From Evansella tamaricis (GTDB lineage: Bacteria; Bacillota; Bacilli; Bacillales; Salisediminibacteriaceae), in NCBI RefSeq assembly GCF_019042215.1, contig NZ_JAHQCS010000145.1:1-60295 (forward strand): DNA of 60,295 nucleotides. The letters run 5' to 3'. Positions 9,249-17,322 of the stretch are shown here, piece by piece (position 1 is the first letter of the stretch; each line of letters begins with the position of its first letter). Both the position numbers and the translations under genes were made by a program. The notes under the pieces are model-generated. The model was not told the origin of the DNA and ran no database searches. It saw only the letters and a program-made list of their open reading frames with translations.

Positions 9249-10431
9249 AGGGATACGCTGGACGCAGTTTAGCATGGAGATGATGTTATTATATATCCTT
9301 TTATTTCCTATTTATGTTACAGAAGAACGGTTTCCACCTTCGTACCCTTTTATAACCATCGTCTTACTTGGGGCAATAATATTTAGCGTCATTTTTAAAC
9401 GAGTACAAAAGAAATGGATTAGTGCTATTGTTATTCCCATTCTTGTATTAATCGGTACTTTTTTAGAATTTCCTATTCTCCTCGCTTCCTTTTTATCGAT
9501 TATTATTTTTTGGCGTGTAGCGGTAAACTTGGAACAGGGGGATCGGACAAGTGAGATCTCTATCTTCTTTTTCACTTTAGGGTTAGGACTAGTCTATTAC
9601 TTTTGGTTACATTCCTTTGATGGGAGATATTTACTGATTGTTTTTATTTTCCTCCAGTTTCTATTAACTTTATCTTTAAAAACCATTTCCGTGGCATTGC
9701 AGTCCTCTTTAAATGATGAGCAAAAGTACTCTCAACTTAAATGGATGTTGGGCGGGATTGTAACAGTAAGTTTTGCTTCTGTTTTAATCGGTTTCGCATA
9801 CCCGTTTCTAAAGAGTACCTTTTTATTAGGTTTACAAGGCATAGCGTATGTTCTGAACTTTATCGCGGCTCCAATATTAATCTTTTTCGATAATCTTGAC
9901 CTATCATTATCCTCCGAGGAGGGAATGGTACTTGAGGTAGATAGTACGTTCTACGACCAGGATTTAGTAGAAGGTTATTCTTTTACAGACTCTACTGTAG
10001 CAGGTTATATTTTCGCTGTGATTCTACTCGTTGTCATGGCATATATGATTTATCGGAGAACACACAAGTATAAGAAAACAGAACATACACAAACCATTAT
10101 CGAAGATTATTCTCTTGAGACAGTTAGGAAATCCACTCCTTTCACCAATTTGAGGAAACGATTTGCATCAAAAAATGAGGTCCGCCATTTATTTTATGAT
10201 ATGGAAATAAAACTGGCCAAAATGGGAATGGGAAGAGGCTACAACGAAACGGTGGATGATTGGTTATTAAGATTACCTGTAGAAGATTCTTTAAAGGATA
10301 CGATCCAATCTACTTATGAAAAAATAAGATATGGTAATGGGCGTCTAGAAAACAATGAGCTTGCAGTTTATAAAAAAGCCATAAAACAAGTAAAAAAACA
10401 ACTAAGAGAGCTAAAAGCTAGCGGATCATAG
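9229..10431 (+). CDS. Membrane protein, third gene of the MoxR operon, lacking a transglutaminase domain
   Basis: The 400-residue protein has about six N-terminal membrane segments (20-215), a loop, another segment (about 262-282) and a C-terminal soluble region (about 300-400) resembling DUF4129. In B. subtilis the equivalent position is held by YebA, which is much longer and has an external transglutaminase-like domain. No Cys-His-Asp transglutaminase core is seen here. Translation starts within the end of the DUF58 gene, behind TAGGGGGGCATACTC. It shares a terminator with the convergent gene. Confidence 0.8.
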   Translation: MKKWQIEGIRWTQFSMEMMLLYILLFPIYVTEERFPPSYPFITIVLLGAIIFSVIFKRVQKKWISAIVIPILVLIGTFLEFPILLASFLSIIIFWRVAVNLEQGDRTSEISIFFFTLGLGLVYYFWLHSFDGRYLLIVFIFLQFLLTLSLKTISVALQSSLNDEQKYSQLKWMLGGIVTVSFASVLIGFAYPFLKSTFLLGLQGIAYVLNFIAAPILIFFDNLDLSLSSEEGMVLEVDSTFYDQDLVEGYSFTDSTVAGYIFAVILLVVMAYMIYRRTHKYKKTEHTQTIIEDYSLETVRKSTPFTNLRKRFASKNEVRHLFYDMEIKLAKMGMGRGYNETVDDWLLRLPVEDSLKDTIQSTYEKIRYGNGRLENNELAVYKKAIKQVKKQLRELKASGS

Positions 10432-10448
10432 TATCCGCCAGCTTTTTT
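10413..10448. terminator. Bidirectional terminator
   Basis: AAAAGCTAGCGGAT pairs with ATCCGCCAGCTTTTTT around a short loop. It overlaps the stop codon of the MoxR operon and ends at the stop of the convergent membrane-protein gene. Confidence 0.8.
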
Positions 10449-11274
10449 ATTGTTCCCCTATACCCTCATAAAGGTTTCTCACACTTTTACCAATATATAA
10501 TAGACTAAGGTGCATCGGTATAATACTCATAACCCATGTAATGGAATTCGCCTTAACCAATCTCCAATGATAAAAGAGTACATCCACCAGTAATAAGCAT
10601 CCAGCTATCAACCAAGATTGCTTCCTCTTATTTGCCATTGCATTCAGACTGTACATTATTGAGACACCAATACTGTAGAGTGGTGCAATAATAAAATGCT
10701 CCTGCCAGTTATTTTGCTTCACACCAAAGCGTAGAATTCTAAAGACTGCGAATACAAATAAACTAGTGGAATGAATCGTAATAAAAGTGAAAAATACCGA
10801 GAGTGTTCGATGAAATTTTTTCCCTTCTTTCAACCCTCTATACCAATAATCACTAATGAAAAAGTAGATAAAAGTCAATATCCCTGTATATATAGTCTTC
10901 CACCAACGATTATGATGAACTCTAAGATGTAAAAATAGCTTTTCAATACTAACAAAATAGGTTGAAAAAAAACTTTTCCAAAAGGTTCCGAGCTTAAATA
11001 GAGAGATAAATGTTGCAGTTATGGGAACATAAATGGCCTGAGAGAAAATAGCACCTGCAAGTTTATCAATAAATGGATCCTTAATGAACTTAGGAGAATA
11101 AATGTACGCATTAAAAAGATTTAGAACTACATATTCAAAGAGATAAGCTAATCCTATATTTGGAATAAGGGAAGCCATTGTACGATTTAAACCTCTTTTA
11201 TAAAGAATCACAGTTAACATTAAAGAATGTATGGTTAACAAAATTAAAAATGGAGTTGACTTCCTTTTTCTCAT
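10447..11274 (-). CDS. Multipass membrane protein, distant paralogue of the 44.75 kb gene
   Basis: This hydrophobic protein of 275 residues has seven or eight predicted membrane segments and no family I can name with confidence. Segment pattern and motifs (LFNAY.YSP near residue 55, then K..D...GA..S....P, then HHNRWW near 120) match the protein encoded at 44752-45600, where FNAYNYYP and YSHNWW fall in the same places. The ATG at 11274 is preferred because GAGG lies nine bases upstream; a TTG at 11289 is possible. Function unknown. Confidence 0.7.
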   Translation of the reverse strand: MRKRKSTPFLILLTIHSLMLTVILYKRGLNRTMASLIPNIGLAYLFEYVVLNLFNAYIYSPKFIKDPFIDKLAGAIFSQAIYVPITATFISLFKLGTFWKSFFSTYFVSIEKLFLHLRVHHNRWWKTIYTGILTFIYFFISDYWYRGLKEGKKFHRTLSVFFTFITIHSTSLFVFAVFRILRFGVKQNNWQEHFIIAPLYSIGVSIMYSLNAMANKRKQSWLIAGCLLLVDVLFYHWRLVKANSITWVMSIIPMHLSLLYIGKSVRNLYEGIGEQ

Positions 11275-11308
11275 AGCAAACAACCTCAAAAAGTAAAATT
11301 ATCACTGG

Positions 11309-12439
11309 TTATCGTATAAGTTGCCCTTTATATAACCGTTTTTTTTCAAATGTGATACTTAATTTTTCCCCAATCTTAAGCAGTCTATCCACTTCAAACT
11401 CCGTGACAATTGAAACAACAGTCCCTTCTGCTCCTGCCCTTCCTGTTCTCCCGGCGCGATGAATGTACTGCTCCTCATCCTTCGGCACTTCCAGTTGAAC
11501 GACATGCGTCAGTCCTTTTACATCTAATCCTCTAGAAGCCACATCCGTCGCTAACAACAATGAAGTTTTACCGTCGCGAAATTGTTGTATTGCTGTTTCT
11601 CGCTCTTGTTTTGTCGTATCTCGGTGAAGAACTCCTACGTTAACGCCGTCGTATTCTAGTTTTGCAGCTAACGAAGATAATTCATTAATGTTATTAGAAA
11701 ACGTTAACAGACGATAAGGACCCGTGTTCATTAACTTTTTTAAGGTGGTGATCTTATCCCTTTCCTCACAAACAATATATACATGGTCGATTGATGCTGG
11801 CAGCTTTTCGTCCACTTGTGCTTTAATGACCTCTGGATCATTCATCCTCGCCTTCGCTTTTTCTTCCACTTCTTCGCCAACGGTGGCGGAAAAAACAAGT
11901 ACCTGCTTGTCCCTCATGGTTGCTTTAAGAATTTGATCGACAGCTTTCACATGCTCATTAGAAAACAATTGATCCCCTTCGTCAAAAACAACCGTTTTCA
12001 CTTCATGAATCTTCAATTTTTTCATATTAATAAGTTCCACTATTCTTCCTGGAGTCCCTACAATCACTTGTGGCTTCTTCTTCAGTTTGTCTAACTGCCT
12101 TTTAACATTTGCTCCCCCTATTAGGGCTGCACGCTCAATTCCACTTCCTTCTGACCAAATACGAACTTCCTCCAAAATTTGCATGACAAGTTCACGAGAA
12201 GACGCTAAAATAAGAGTTTGGGCTTCCTTTCGATTAGGATCGATTTTAGTTAAGATAGGCAGCAAATAAGCGAGGGTTTTTCCAGTACCTGTTGGGGACT
12301 GGGCAATCACATCTTTACCCTCGAAAATAAGAGGAACAGCCTTTTCTTGTATCTCTGTGGGATTGGAAAAATTTGATTTTTGCCAACCCTCTTGTAAAAA
12401 GCCCTGAAAACTTTGTATGATAGACCATGTACTGTTCAT
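11309..12439 (-). CDS. yfmL: DEAD-box RNA helicase, YfmL/CshC type
   Basis: From the ATG at 12439 (AAGGAG upstream) the protein has 376 residues, about the length of B. subtilis YfmL (CshC), a DEAD-box helicase linked to ribosome assembly and cold growth. Motifs are SPTGTGKT, TPGRI, the variant VFDEGD in place of DEAD, SATV and HRAGRTGRAG. The DEGD box matches my memory of the YfmL group. It lacks the long basic tail of CshA. It is divergent from an ABC-F gene, the same pairing as yfmL-yfmM, which supports the assignment. Confidence 0.88.
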   Translation of the reverse strand: MNSTWSIIQSFQGFLQEGWQKSNFSNPTEIQEKAVPLIFEGKDVIAQSPTGTGKTLAYLLPILTKIDPNRKEAQTLILASSRELVMQILEEVRIWSEGSGIERAALIGGANVKRQLDKLKKKPQVIVGTPGRIVELINMKKLKIHEVKTVVFDEGDQLFSNEHVKAVDQILKATMRDKQVLVFSATVGEEVEEKAKARMNDPEVIKAQVDEKLPASIDHVYIVCEERDKITTLKKLMNTGPYRLLTFSNNINELSSLAAKLEYDGVNVGVLHRDTTKQERETAIQQFRDGKTSLLLATDVASRGLDVKGLTHVVQLEVPKDEEQYIHRAGRTGRAGAEGTVVSIVTEFEVDRLLKIGEKLSITFEKKRLYKGQLIR

Positions 12440-12590
12440 TTTATGTATTTCTCCTTTTTTATTTAATTTATGGATTATAAAGGCTTTGCACTCCAAATTG
12501 TAGCCTACATGGGCAGGAAGAAGCAAAGGGAAGAAGCATGGGGATGGTTCCGGTGCTTCCTTGTAAATCTAAGTAAAGGATGTTGATCCT

Positions 12591-14147
12591 ATGAGTATAT
12601 TAACCGTTAAAAACTTAAGTCACGGTTTTGGTGACCGCGCCATCTTCAATAACGTCTCCTTCCGCCTCTTAAAGGGAGAACATATCGGTTTGATTGGTGC
12701 TAACGGAGAAGGTAAATCCACCTTCATGAATATTATTACCCGTCAATTAGATCCTGATGACGGGAAAATTGAATGGGCAAAAACTGTTCGTGTAGGTTTC
12801 CTTGATCAGCACACCGTATTAGCTAAAGGACAAACCATGCGTGACGTGCTTAAAAGCGCATTTCAATATTTATATGATTTAGAAGCAAATATGAATGAAA
12901 TGTATGAAAAAATGGGCGATGTCACCCCAGAAGAAATGGAAAAACTTTTAGAAGAAGTAGGCGTTATTCAAGACATGCTTTCCAACAATGATTTTTACAC
13001 CATCGATGCGAAAGTGGAAGAAGTGGCCCGTGGTCTAGGTTTAGATGAAATTGGTCTCGATAGGGATGTGAACGATCTAAGTGGAGGGCAACGGACGAAA
13101 ATCCTCCTTGCCAAACTTCTTCTTGAAAAGCCTGATATTCTTTTGTTGGACGAGCCTACGAACTATTTAGACGAGCAACACATCGAATGGTTAAAGCGTT
13201 ATTTACAAGAATATGAGAATGCCTTTATCCTAATTTCGCACGATATTCCTTTCCTTAACAGCGTGATTAACTTAATTTATCACATGGAAAATCAGGAACT
13301 TAACCGTTATGTAGGGGACTATGACCACTTCAAGCATGTTCATGAAGTAAAGAAATCACAGTTAGAAGCAGCATTCAAGAAGCAACAACAGGAAATTTCC
13401 GAGTTAAAAGACTTTGTAGCGAGAAACAAAGCCCGTGTTGCAACCCGAAACATGGCTATGTCCCGTCAGAAGAAACTAGACAAAATGGACGTCATTGAGC
13501 TAGCCAAAGAAAAACCTAAGCCAGAGTTCCATTTTAAAATGGCGCGTACGCCAAGTAAAACCGTCTTTGAAACACGTGACTTAGTTATTGGGTACAGTGA
13601 GCCATTATCACAACCGCTAAATTTACGTATGGAGCGGGGACAAAAAATTGCCCTCGTTGGTGCTAATGGTATTGGTAAGACGACATTACTACGGAGTTTA
13701 CTTGGAGAAATTCCACCAATTAGTGGGAAGGTGGAGCGGGGAGAGTTCCTTGAAATTGGGTACTTCGAACAAGAAATTAAAGTAGAGAATCAAAATACGT
13801 GTATTGAAGAAGTGTGGAGTGAGTTCCCTAGCTACAACCAAGCTGAAGTTCGCGCGGCCTTAGCTAAGTGTGGACTTACGACAAAGCATATTGAAAGTAA
13901 AGTAGCCGTCTTGAGTGGTGGAGAAAAGGCAAAGGTACGTCTCTGTAAATTAATGAATAACGAAACGAATATTCTCGTATTGGACGAGCCTACGAACCAC
14001 TTAGATGTAGATGCGAAAGACGAGCTAAAGCGTGCATTAAAAGCCTACACTGGAAGTATTCTGTTAATCAGCCATGAGCCAGAATTTTATAAAGAAGTAG
14101 TAACGGATATATGGAACGGTGAAAACTGGACGACGAAGATATTCTAG
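12591..14147 (+). CDS. yfmM: ABC-F family ATPase, YfmM type
   Basis: The 518-residue protein has two ABC ATPase domains and no membrane domain, which defines the ABC-F family of ribosome-associated translation factors. Walker A motifs are GANGEGKST and GANGIGKTT, signatures are LSGGQRTK and LSGGEKAK, and both Walker B motifs end LLLDEPTN or LVLDEPTN. The charged linker (about 240-310) corresponds to the P-site tRNA interaction motif. The position beside yfmL supports YfmM. A strong terminator follows the stop. Confidence 0.9.
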   Translation: MSILTVKNLSHGFGDRAIFNNVSFRLLKGEHIGLIGANGEGKSTFMNIITRQLDPDDGKIEWAKTVRVGFLDQHTVLAKGQTMRDVLKSAFQYLYDLEANMNEMYEKMGDVTPEEMEKLLEEVGVIQDMLSNNDFYTIDAKVEEVARGLGLDEIGLDRDVNDLSGGQRTKILLAKLLLEKPDILLLDEPTNYLDEQHIEWLKRYLQEYENAFILISHDIPFLNSVINLIYHMENQELNRYVGDYDHFKHVHEVKKSQLEAAFKKQQQEISELKDFVARNKARVATRNMAMSRQKKLDKMDVIELAKEKPKPEFHFKMARTPSKTVFETRDLVIGYSEPLSQPLNLRMERGQKIALVGANGIGKTTLLRSLLGEIPPISGKVERGEFLEIGYFEQEIKVENQNTCIEEVWSEFPSYNQAEVRAALAKCGLTTKHIESKVAVLSGGEKAKVRLCKLMNNETNILVLDEPTNHLDVDAKDELKRALKAYTGSILLISHEPEFYKEVVTDIWNGENWTTKIF

Positions 14148-14172
14148 TTATATGTATATAGGTCTTTAAAAT

Positions 14173-14220
14173 GGAGGCCACTGAAGAAGTTTTTTTAAAC
14201 TTTTTCAGTGGCCTCCTTTA
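14173..14220 (+). terminator. Intrinsic terminator of yfmM
   Basis: GGAGGCCACTGAA (14173-14185) pairs with TTCAGTGGCCTCC (14204-14216) and is followed by TTTA. Confidence 0.9.
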
Positions 14221-14369
14221 ATCCAGCAGTCTTTTTCCGACGAGTAACCGCAGGCGCAACGATCGTTTACTTTCTTTATATATTATATATTTCCTTCACT
14301 ATCGTTGTGTATGGTTCTGATTTTGAATTTCACACTTTAATTATTTCCCAGCCTCTTGATGTTTTATTT

Positions 14370-14978
14370 TCATTTTGGCCTTTCCAATTCAAAAACTTCC
14401 CCTTGCTTGGCATACTCTTTACCACCAAGTCGCGCAATCGGTCTTAACAAGCCCGAGTCTACTTTTCCATCGGTTCCAAACACATAATCATTAACATGAT
14501 ACTTAACCACTCGACCGATAATAAAATCCGTAATCGTGTCCCCTTCTTGGAAAGTTAAATGTTTTTCCAACGTACATTCAAAGCGCACTGGTGATTCCTT
14601 TAAACCAGGAACCTTCACCACATCACTTGCTACTTGAGTCATACCTACCTTCTCAATTTCACTTTCGTGAGGAGGTAAGTTTGCTGCCGTTTCGTTCACT
14701 GCAGCAACATTATTTTCATCCGTCAAATGTACGACGAATTCCCCTTGCTCAAGAATATTTCTTGCCGTATCCTTGTGCACCCCTGCTTTTCGACCAACGG
14801 AGATGGATAGGAGTGGCGGCTCTGCCGACACAATGTTAAAAAAACTAAATGGTGCCCCATTTAAAGTACCATCTTTCCCAAGGGATGTGACAAACGCAAT
14901 AGGACGAGGCATCACTGTTGATGACAGTAATACGTAATTCTCTTTCTTTGACAATGCTTTAGGATTTATAGATTTCAT
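14370..14978 (-). CDS. Flavin reductase family protein
   Basis: This 202-residue protein of the flavin reductase-like FMN-binding split-barrel family shows the typical PRPIAFVTSLGKDGTLNGAPFSFF N-terminal block (given here as a region, residues 24-46) and SISVGRKAG.HKDT. Members bind FMN and reduce it or act on flavin-linked substrates, but this substrate is unknown. The gene lies 7 bp after the esterase gene in the same orientation, so they are probably co-transcribed. Confidence 0.88.
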   Translation of the reverse strand: MKSINPKALSKKENYVLLSSTVMPRPIAFVTSLGKDGTLNGAPFSFFNIVSAEPPLLSISVGRKAGVHKDTARNILEQGEFVVHLTDENNVAAVNETAANLPPHESEIEKVGMTQVASDVVKVPGLKESPVRFECTLEKHLTFQEGDTITDFIIGRVVKYHVNDYVFGTDGKVDSGLLRPIARLGGKEYAKQGEVFELERPK

Positions 14979-14985
14979 GAAGTTA

Positions 14986-15600
14986 TTACTCTCCCTTCAT
15001 GTGTTTTTGATACCAAGCAGATGCATGATCCACTTCGTCTCTCGTTAACTGATGGCCCATATTTGCCCAGAATACTTCTACTTCAGCACCTGCTTTTGTT
15101 AAATCGCTCTCTAAATCCTTTGTTTCTTGCGCCGGACAAATAGGATCATTCACACCTGCTCCGATAAATACAGGCAACCCAGTTAAATCAGGGATTTCGA
15201 TTCCCCTACGTGGCACCATCGGATGTAACAACACGGCCCCTTTCAGGACTTTTCCATCATGATATAAAAGACTTCCAGCGATGTTCGCACCATTGGAGTA
15301 ACCCACTGCTATCACATGACCTCGATCAAATCCGTAATTTGCAGCAGCCTGGCCTATAAAGTCATTTAATTCTTTTGTGCGAAAAATTAAATCTTCCTCG
15401 TCAAATACACCTTCTGCTAGCCTGCGAAAAAATCGATTCATTCCATTTTCATCCACATTTCCTCTGACACTCAACACTGACGCATCTCCATCAATCATGC
15501 CCGCAATGGGAAGGAGATCATTTTCGTCTCCTCCAGTCCCATGAAGGAGTAATAATGTATTCCCGTTCTTTCCTTGATTAAAAATATGATTCATTTTCAA
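14986..15600 (-). CDS. Carboxylesterase/phospholipase-like hydrolase, MhqD type
   Basis: This is a 204-residue alpha/beta hydrolase with LLLLHGTGGDEND at the N-terminus, the nucleophile elbow GYSNG near 104, an Asp in GAGVNDPIC and the catalytic His in MGHQL. It resembles B. subtilis MhqD (YodD) of the quinone/diamide response. A TTG at 15600 is chosen because GAGGTGAT sits seven bases upstream; the ATG two codons later has poorer spacing. It is followed closely by the flavin reductase gene. Confidence 0.85.
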   Translation of the reverse strand: MKMNHIFNQGKNGNTLLLLHGTGGDENDLLPIAGMIDGDASVLSVRGNVDENGMNRFFRRLAEGVFDEEDLIFRTKELNDFIGQAAANYGFDRGHVIAVGYSNGANIAGSLLYHDGKVLKGAVLLHPMVPRRGIEIPDLTGLPVFIGAGVNDPICPAQETKDLESDLTKAGAEVEVFWANMGHQLTRDEVDHASAWYQKHMKGE

Positions 15601-15811
15601 GAATAATCACCTCGTGCCTTTCTGGAATTTTTATTCCACTTTCAAAAAGTAAGTATCTATATCTTATCTCTAATTTTTTATTAGTTCAATAAATATGTCT
15701 TCTGACATACTAATGACAAGTTTTTCAGCCACCCTACTTTTACCATTTTAGAATTCGTTATCATTCAACAAAATATGTAATTTCCTTACCACAATTCGAC
15801 AATTCCAAACT

Positions 15812-15847
15812 AAAAAAATTGCAAAAACCTTATTAGGTTCATGCAAT
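15812..15847 (-). terminator. Intrinsic terminator of the SinI-like gene
   Basis: On the minus strand TTGCATGAACCT pairs imperfectly with AGGTTTTTGCAA around AATA, followed by seven T. It lies 12 bp after the stop of the small gene at 15859-15990, which supports that gene being expressed. Confidence 0.8.
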
Positions 15848-15858
15848 TACCGTTTCCA

Positions 15859-15990
15859 TTAGCTAGATAAATTTAGTTTCTTTTGCTTAAAAAAGTTCCT
15901 GATTTCTGTAGGTGTGATGCCAAGCTCCCTTGCTTCCTTTAGCAGTTTCTCCCATTCCTTCTCTTGAACTTGCATATTGGCATGCTGCAT
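15859..15990 (-). CDS. SinI-family anti-repressor, small protein
   Basis: This short gene encodes 43 residues from the ATG at 15990. Its core, EKEWEKLLKEARELGITPTEI, has the SinI-domain pattern: in B. subtilis SinI the matching stretch contains EWVELMVEAKEANISPEEIR. SinI-type proteins bind a SinR-type repressor through a helical hook and release biofilm or matrix genes. An in-frame TTG at 16014 with GAAGGT upstream would give 51 residues. The ATG has GGAAGGGGG upstream at long spacing. No SinR partner is in the window. A c-di-GMP riboswitch lies just upstream and a terminator just downstream, so this is a complete unit. Confidence 0.82.
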   Translation of the reverse strand: MQHANMQVQEKEWEKLLKEARELGITPTEIRNFFKQKKLNLSS

Positions 15991-16021
15991 CTCTACCCAA
16001 GATCCCCCTTCCAACTCTTTA

Positions 16022-16137
16022 CCTTCTAGGGAACCCGGCTATCATAGACAAATATATATTGCTCTTTATGTACGTTTGTCCTTAGACCCGTGGTTTTGCG
16101 CCACTATTTTTCAATAGTTTTGCCTTTTTCTAGGAGG
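16022..16137 (-). promoter_or_regulatory. Cyclic-di-GMP class I (GEMM-I) riboswitch upstream of the SinI-like gene
   Basis: Read on the minus strand the element shows the class I c-di-GMP aptamer layout. It starts with AGGCAAAACTATTGAAAAAT and continues with the P2 hairpin ACTATT/ATAGT with a GAAAA loop, the conserved GGCGCAAAACCACGGGTCTAA junction (19-20 nt core GCGCAAAACCACGGGTC), a P3 arm closed by GACAAA/TTTGTC, and the conserved GCCGGGTTCCC end. P1 would be CCTCCTAG (16137-16130) with CTAGAAGG (16029-16022), one mismatch. No transcription terminator separates it from the gene. UCCUCC in the 5' strand of P1 could instead pair with GGGGGA before the start codon, so translational control is plausible. 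Confidence 0.82.
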
Positions 16138-16233
16138 AACTTTGTGTACACCCCTTAACACCAACTTACAAAACCTCAAAAAATGACTACATAAACCCAA
16201 TTTCAACAACATTTATGGGTTATTACCTCAATC

Positions 16234-16255
16234 TTGAAACTATTATATGTTTCAA
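16234..16255. promoter_or_regulatory. Inverted repeat with embedded -10-like hexamer
   Basis: TTGAAAC (16234-16240) and GTTTCAA (16249-16255) form a perfect 7-bp dyad with an 8-bp spacer. The minus strand through the spacer reads TATAAT. It lies about 100 bp upstream of the riboswitch, so it could be the promoter or operator of the riboswitch/SinI unit. No clear -35 box is seen. Confidence 0.4.
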
Positions 16256-16345
16256 AGGTTAAAAATAGGTAAAATAAGTAAGGAATATGAAAAAAATTCA
16301 AAATATTTGTTAAACAACCTGAAAAATTTTTATCTTTTCCCTTAG

Positions 16346-16367
16346 CTATTATACTTTTGTATAATAG
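16346..16367. promoter_or_regulatory. Inverted repeat upstream of the DUF4870 gene
   Basis: CTATTATAC (16346-16354) and GTATAATAG (16359-16367) form a perfect 9-bp dyad around TTTT. The right arm contains TATAAT, a possible -10 box for the rightward gene about 60 bp downstream. It is a candidate operator or overlapping divergent promoter. Confidence 0.45.
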
Positions 16368-16427
16368 GCACTCGCTCTGAAGTCTGATACGATTCTGTTA
16401 TTAAGTAAAATTCAGGAGGGAAGAAGA

Positions 16428-16823
16428 ATGAGTCCAGAAACAGAAAGCAATGAAAAAGTGACAGATGCAAAAAGTGATGACACAGGTTCTCCGAAAGCAA
16501 AATCCTCATTAGGTTTAGAGGAAAATGTAGGTGGGCTATTATGCTATTTAGTAACATTTATTACTGGAATTGTATTTTACATTATGGAAAAAGAAAATGA
16601 TTTTATCCGGTTCCATGCTCTTCAATCCATTATAACCTTTGGAGCAATTATGGTGTTTTTCCTAGTCCTTTCTATCATACCATTTATCGGAATTATTCTT
16701 AGTCTTCTGATATCACCGGTCTCATTAGTATTATGGATTTTCCTGATGTATAAGGCTTATAATGGCGAAAGATACAAACTACCTATCGTTGGGGATATGG
16801 TTGAGAACCAATTGAACAAATAA
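16428..16823 (+). CDS. DUF4870 (Tic20-like) membrane protein
   Basis: The 131-residue protein has a charged, Ser/Lys-rich N-terminus (1-32) and three membrane segments (about 38-57, 65-90, 92-112). The motif EKENDFIRFHALQSI between the first two is typical of DUF4870/Tic20-like proteins. Function unknown. GGAGGG lies eight bases before the ATG. It is transcribed away from the riboswitch/SinI unit and converges on the LuxR-type gene. Confidence 0.85.
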   Translation: MSPETESNEKVTDAKSDDTGSPKAKSSLGLEENVGGLLCYLVTFITGIVFYIMEKENDFIRFHALQSIITFGAIMVFFLVLSIIPFIGIILSLLISPVSLVLWIFLMYKAYNGERYKLPIVGDMVENQLNK

Positions 16824-16866
16824 GGAAGATTTGTCCTCAACCATTTTGGGATCATGGGGCTGTTCC

Positions 16867-17121
16867 CTAGCCCCTCTCCCCTTTTGAGGATAACAGGTTA
16901 TTTTTATTTGCTAAAATGATGGCTTGGGATCGATTCCTTACACCTAATTTCTCATAAATGTGCTTCAAATGAACCTTAACGGTAATGACACTAATAAAAA
17001 GATTGTTTGATATTTCACGATTTGAATTCCCTGTACATAACTCCTCAAGAACTTCTATCTCTCTTTTTGTCAATTCCTTCTTGTTCTTCATATCCCCCTG
17101 ACTAATTTGGGCATTTTCCAT
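16867..17121 (-). CDS. Stand-alone LuxR/GerE-type helix-turn-helix protein
   Basis: This 84-residue protein consists almost entirely of a LuxR-type DNA-binding domain (LTKREIEVLEELCTGNSNRE, then VITVKVHLKHIYEKLGV, about 17-70). It has no receiver or sensor domain, like GerE of B. subtilis, the late sporulation regulator. It differs enough that the exact role cannot be assigned. AAGGAGGAATCAAAA precedes the ATG. It lies downstream of the two-component genes in the same direction, 200 bp away, so it may be a separate unit. Confidence 0.85.
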   Translation of the reverse strand: MENAQISQGDMKNKKELTKREIEVLEELCTGNSNREISNNLFISVITVKVHLKHIYEKLGVRNRSQAIILANKNNLLSSKGERG

Positions 17122-17322
17122 TTTTGATTCCTCCTTGAAAATAAAATAACCGTATTGTTATCCCCAACTAATATAAATGGTTAAGGTTAAAATACGGTTA
17201 AAAAGGATATCGAATTTTCTAAATATTTGTTATACCCATATTTCAGGAGTAGTAAAACACTATTTCTAAAAATTTCTCCAGTGATTAAAAAGCATGCTGC
17301 ATTAACGTTTCAGCTTTTCTTT

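Noticed and set aside
14208-14447. 79-codon plus-strand frame after yfmM
   Set aside because: It starts with GTG inside the yfmM terminator, has no ribosome binding site and overlaps the end of the flavin reductase gene on the other strand.
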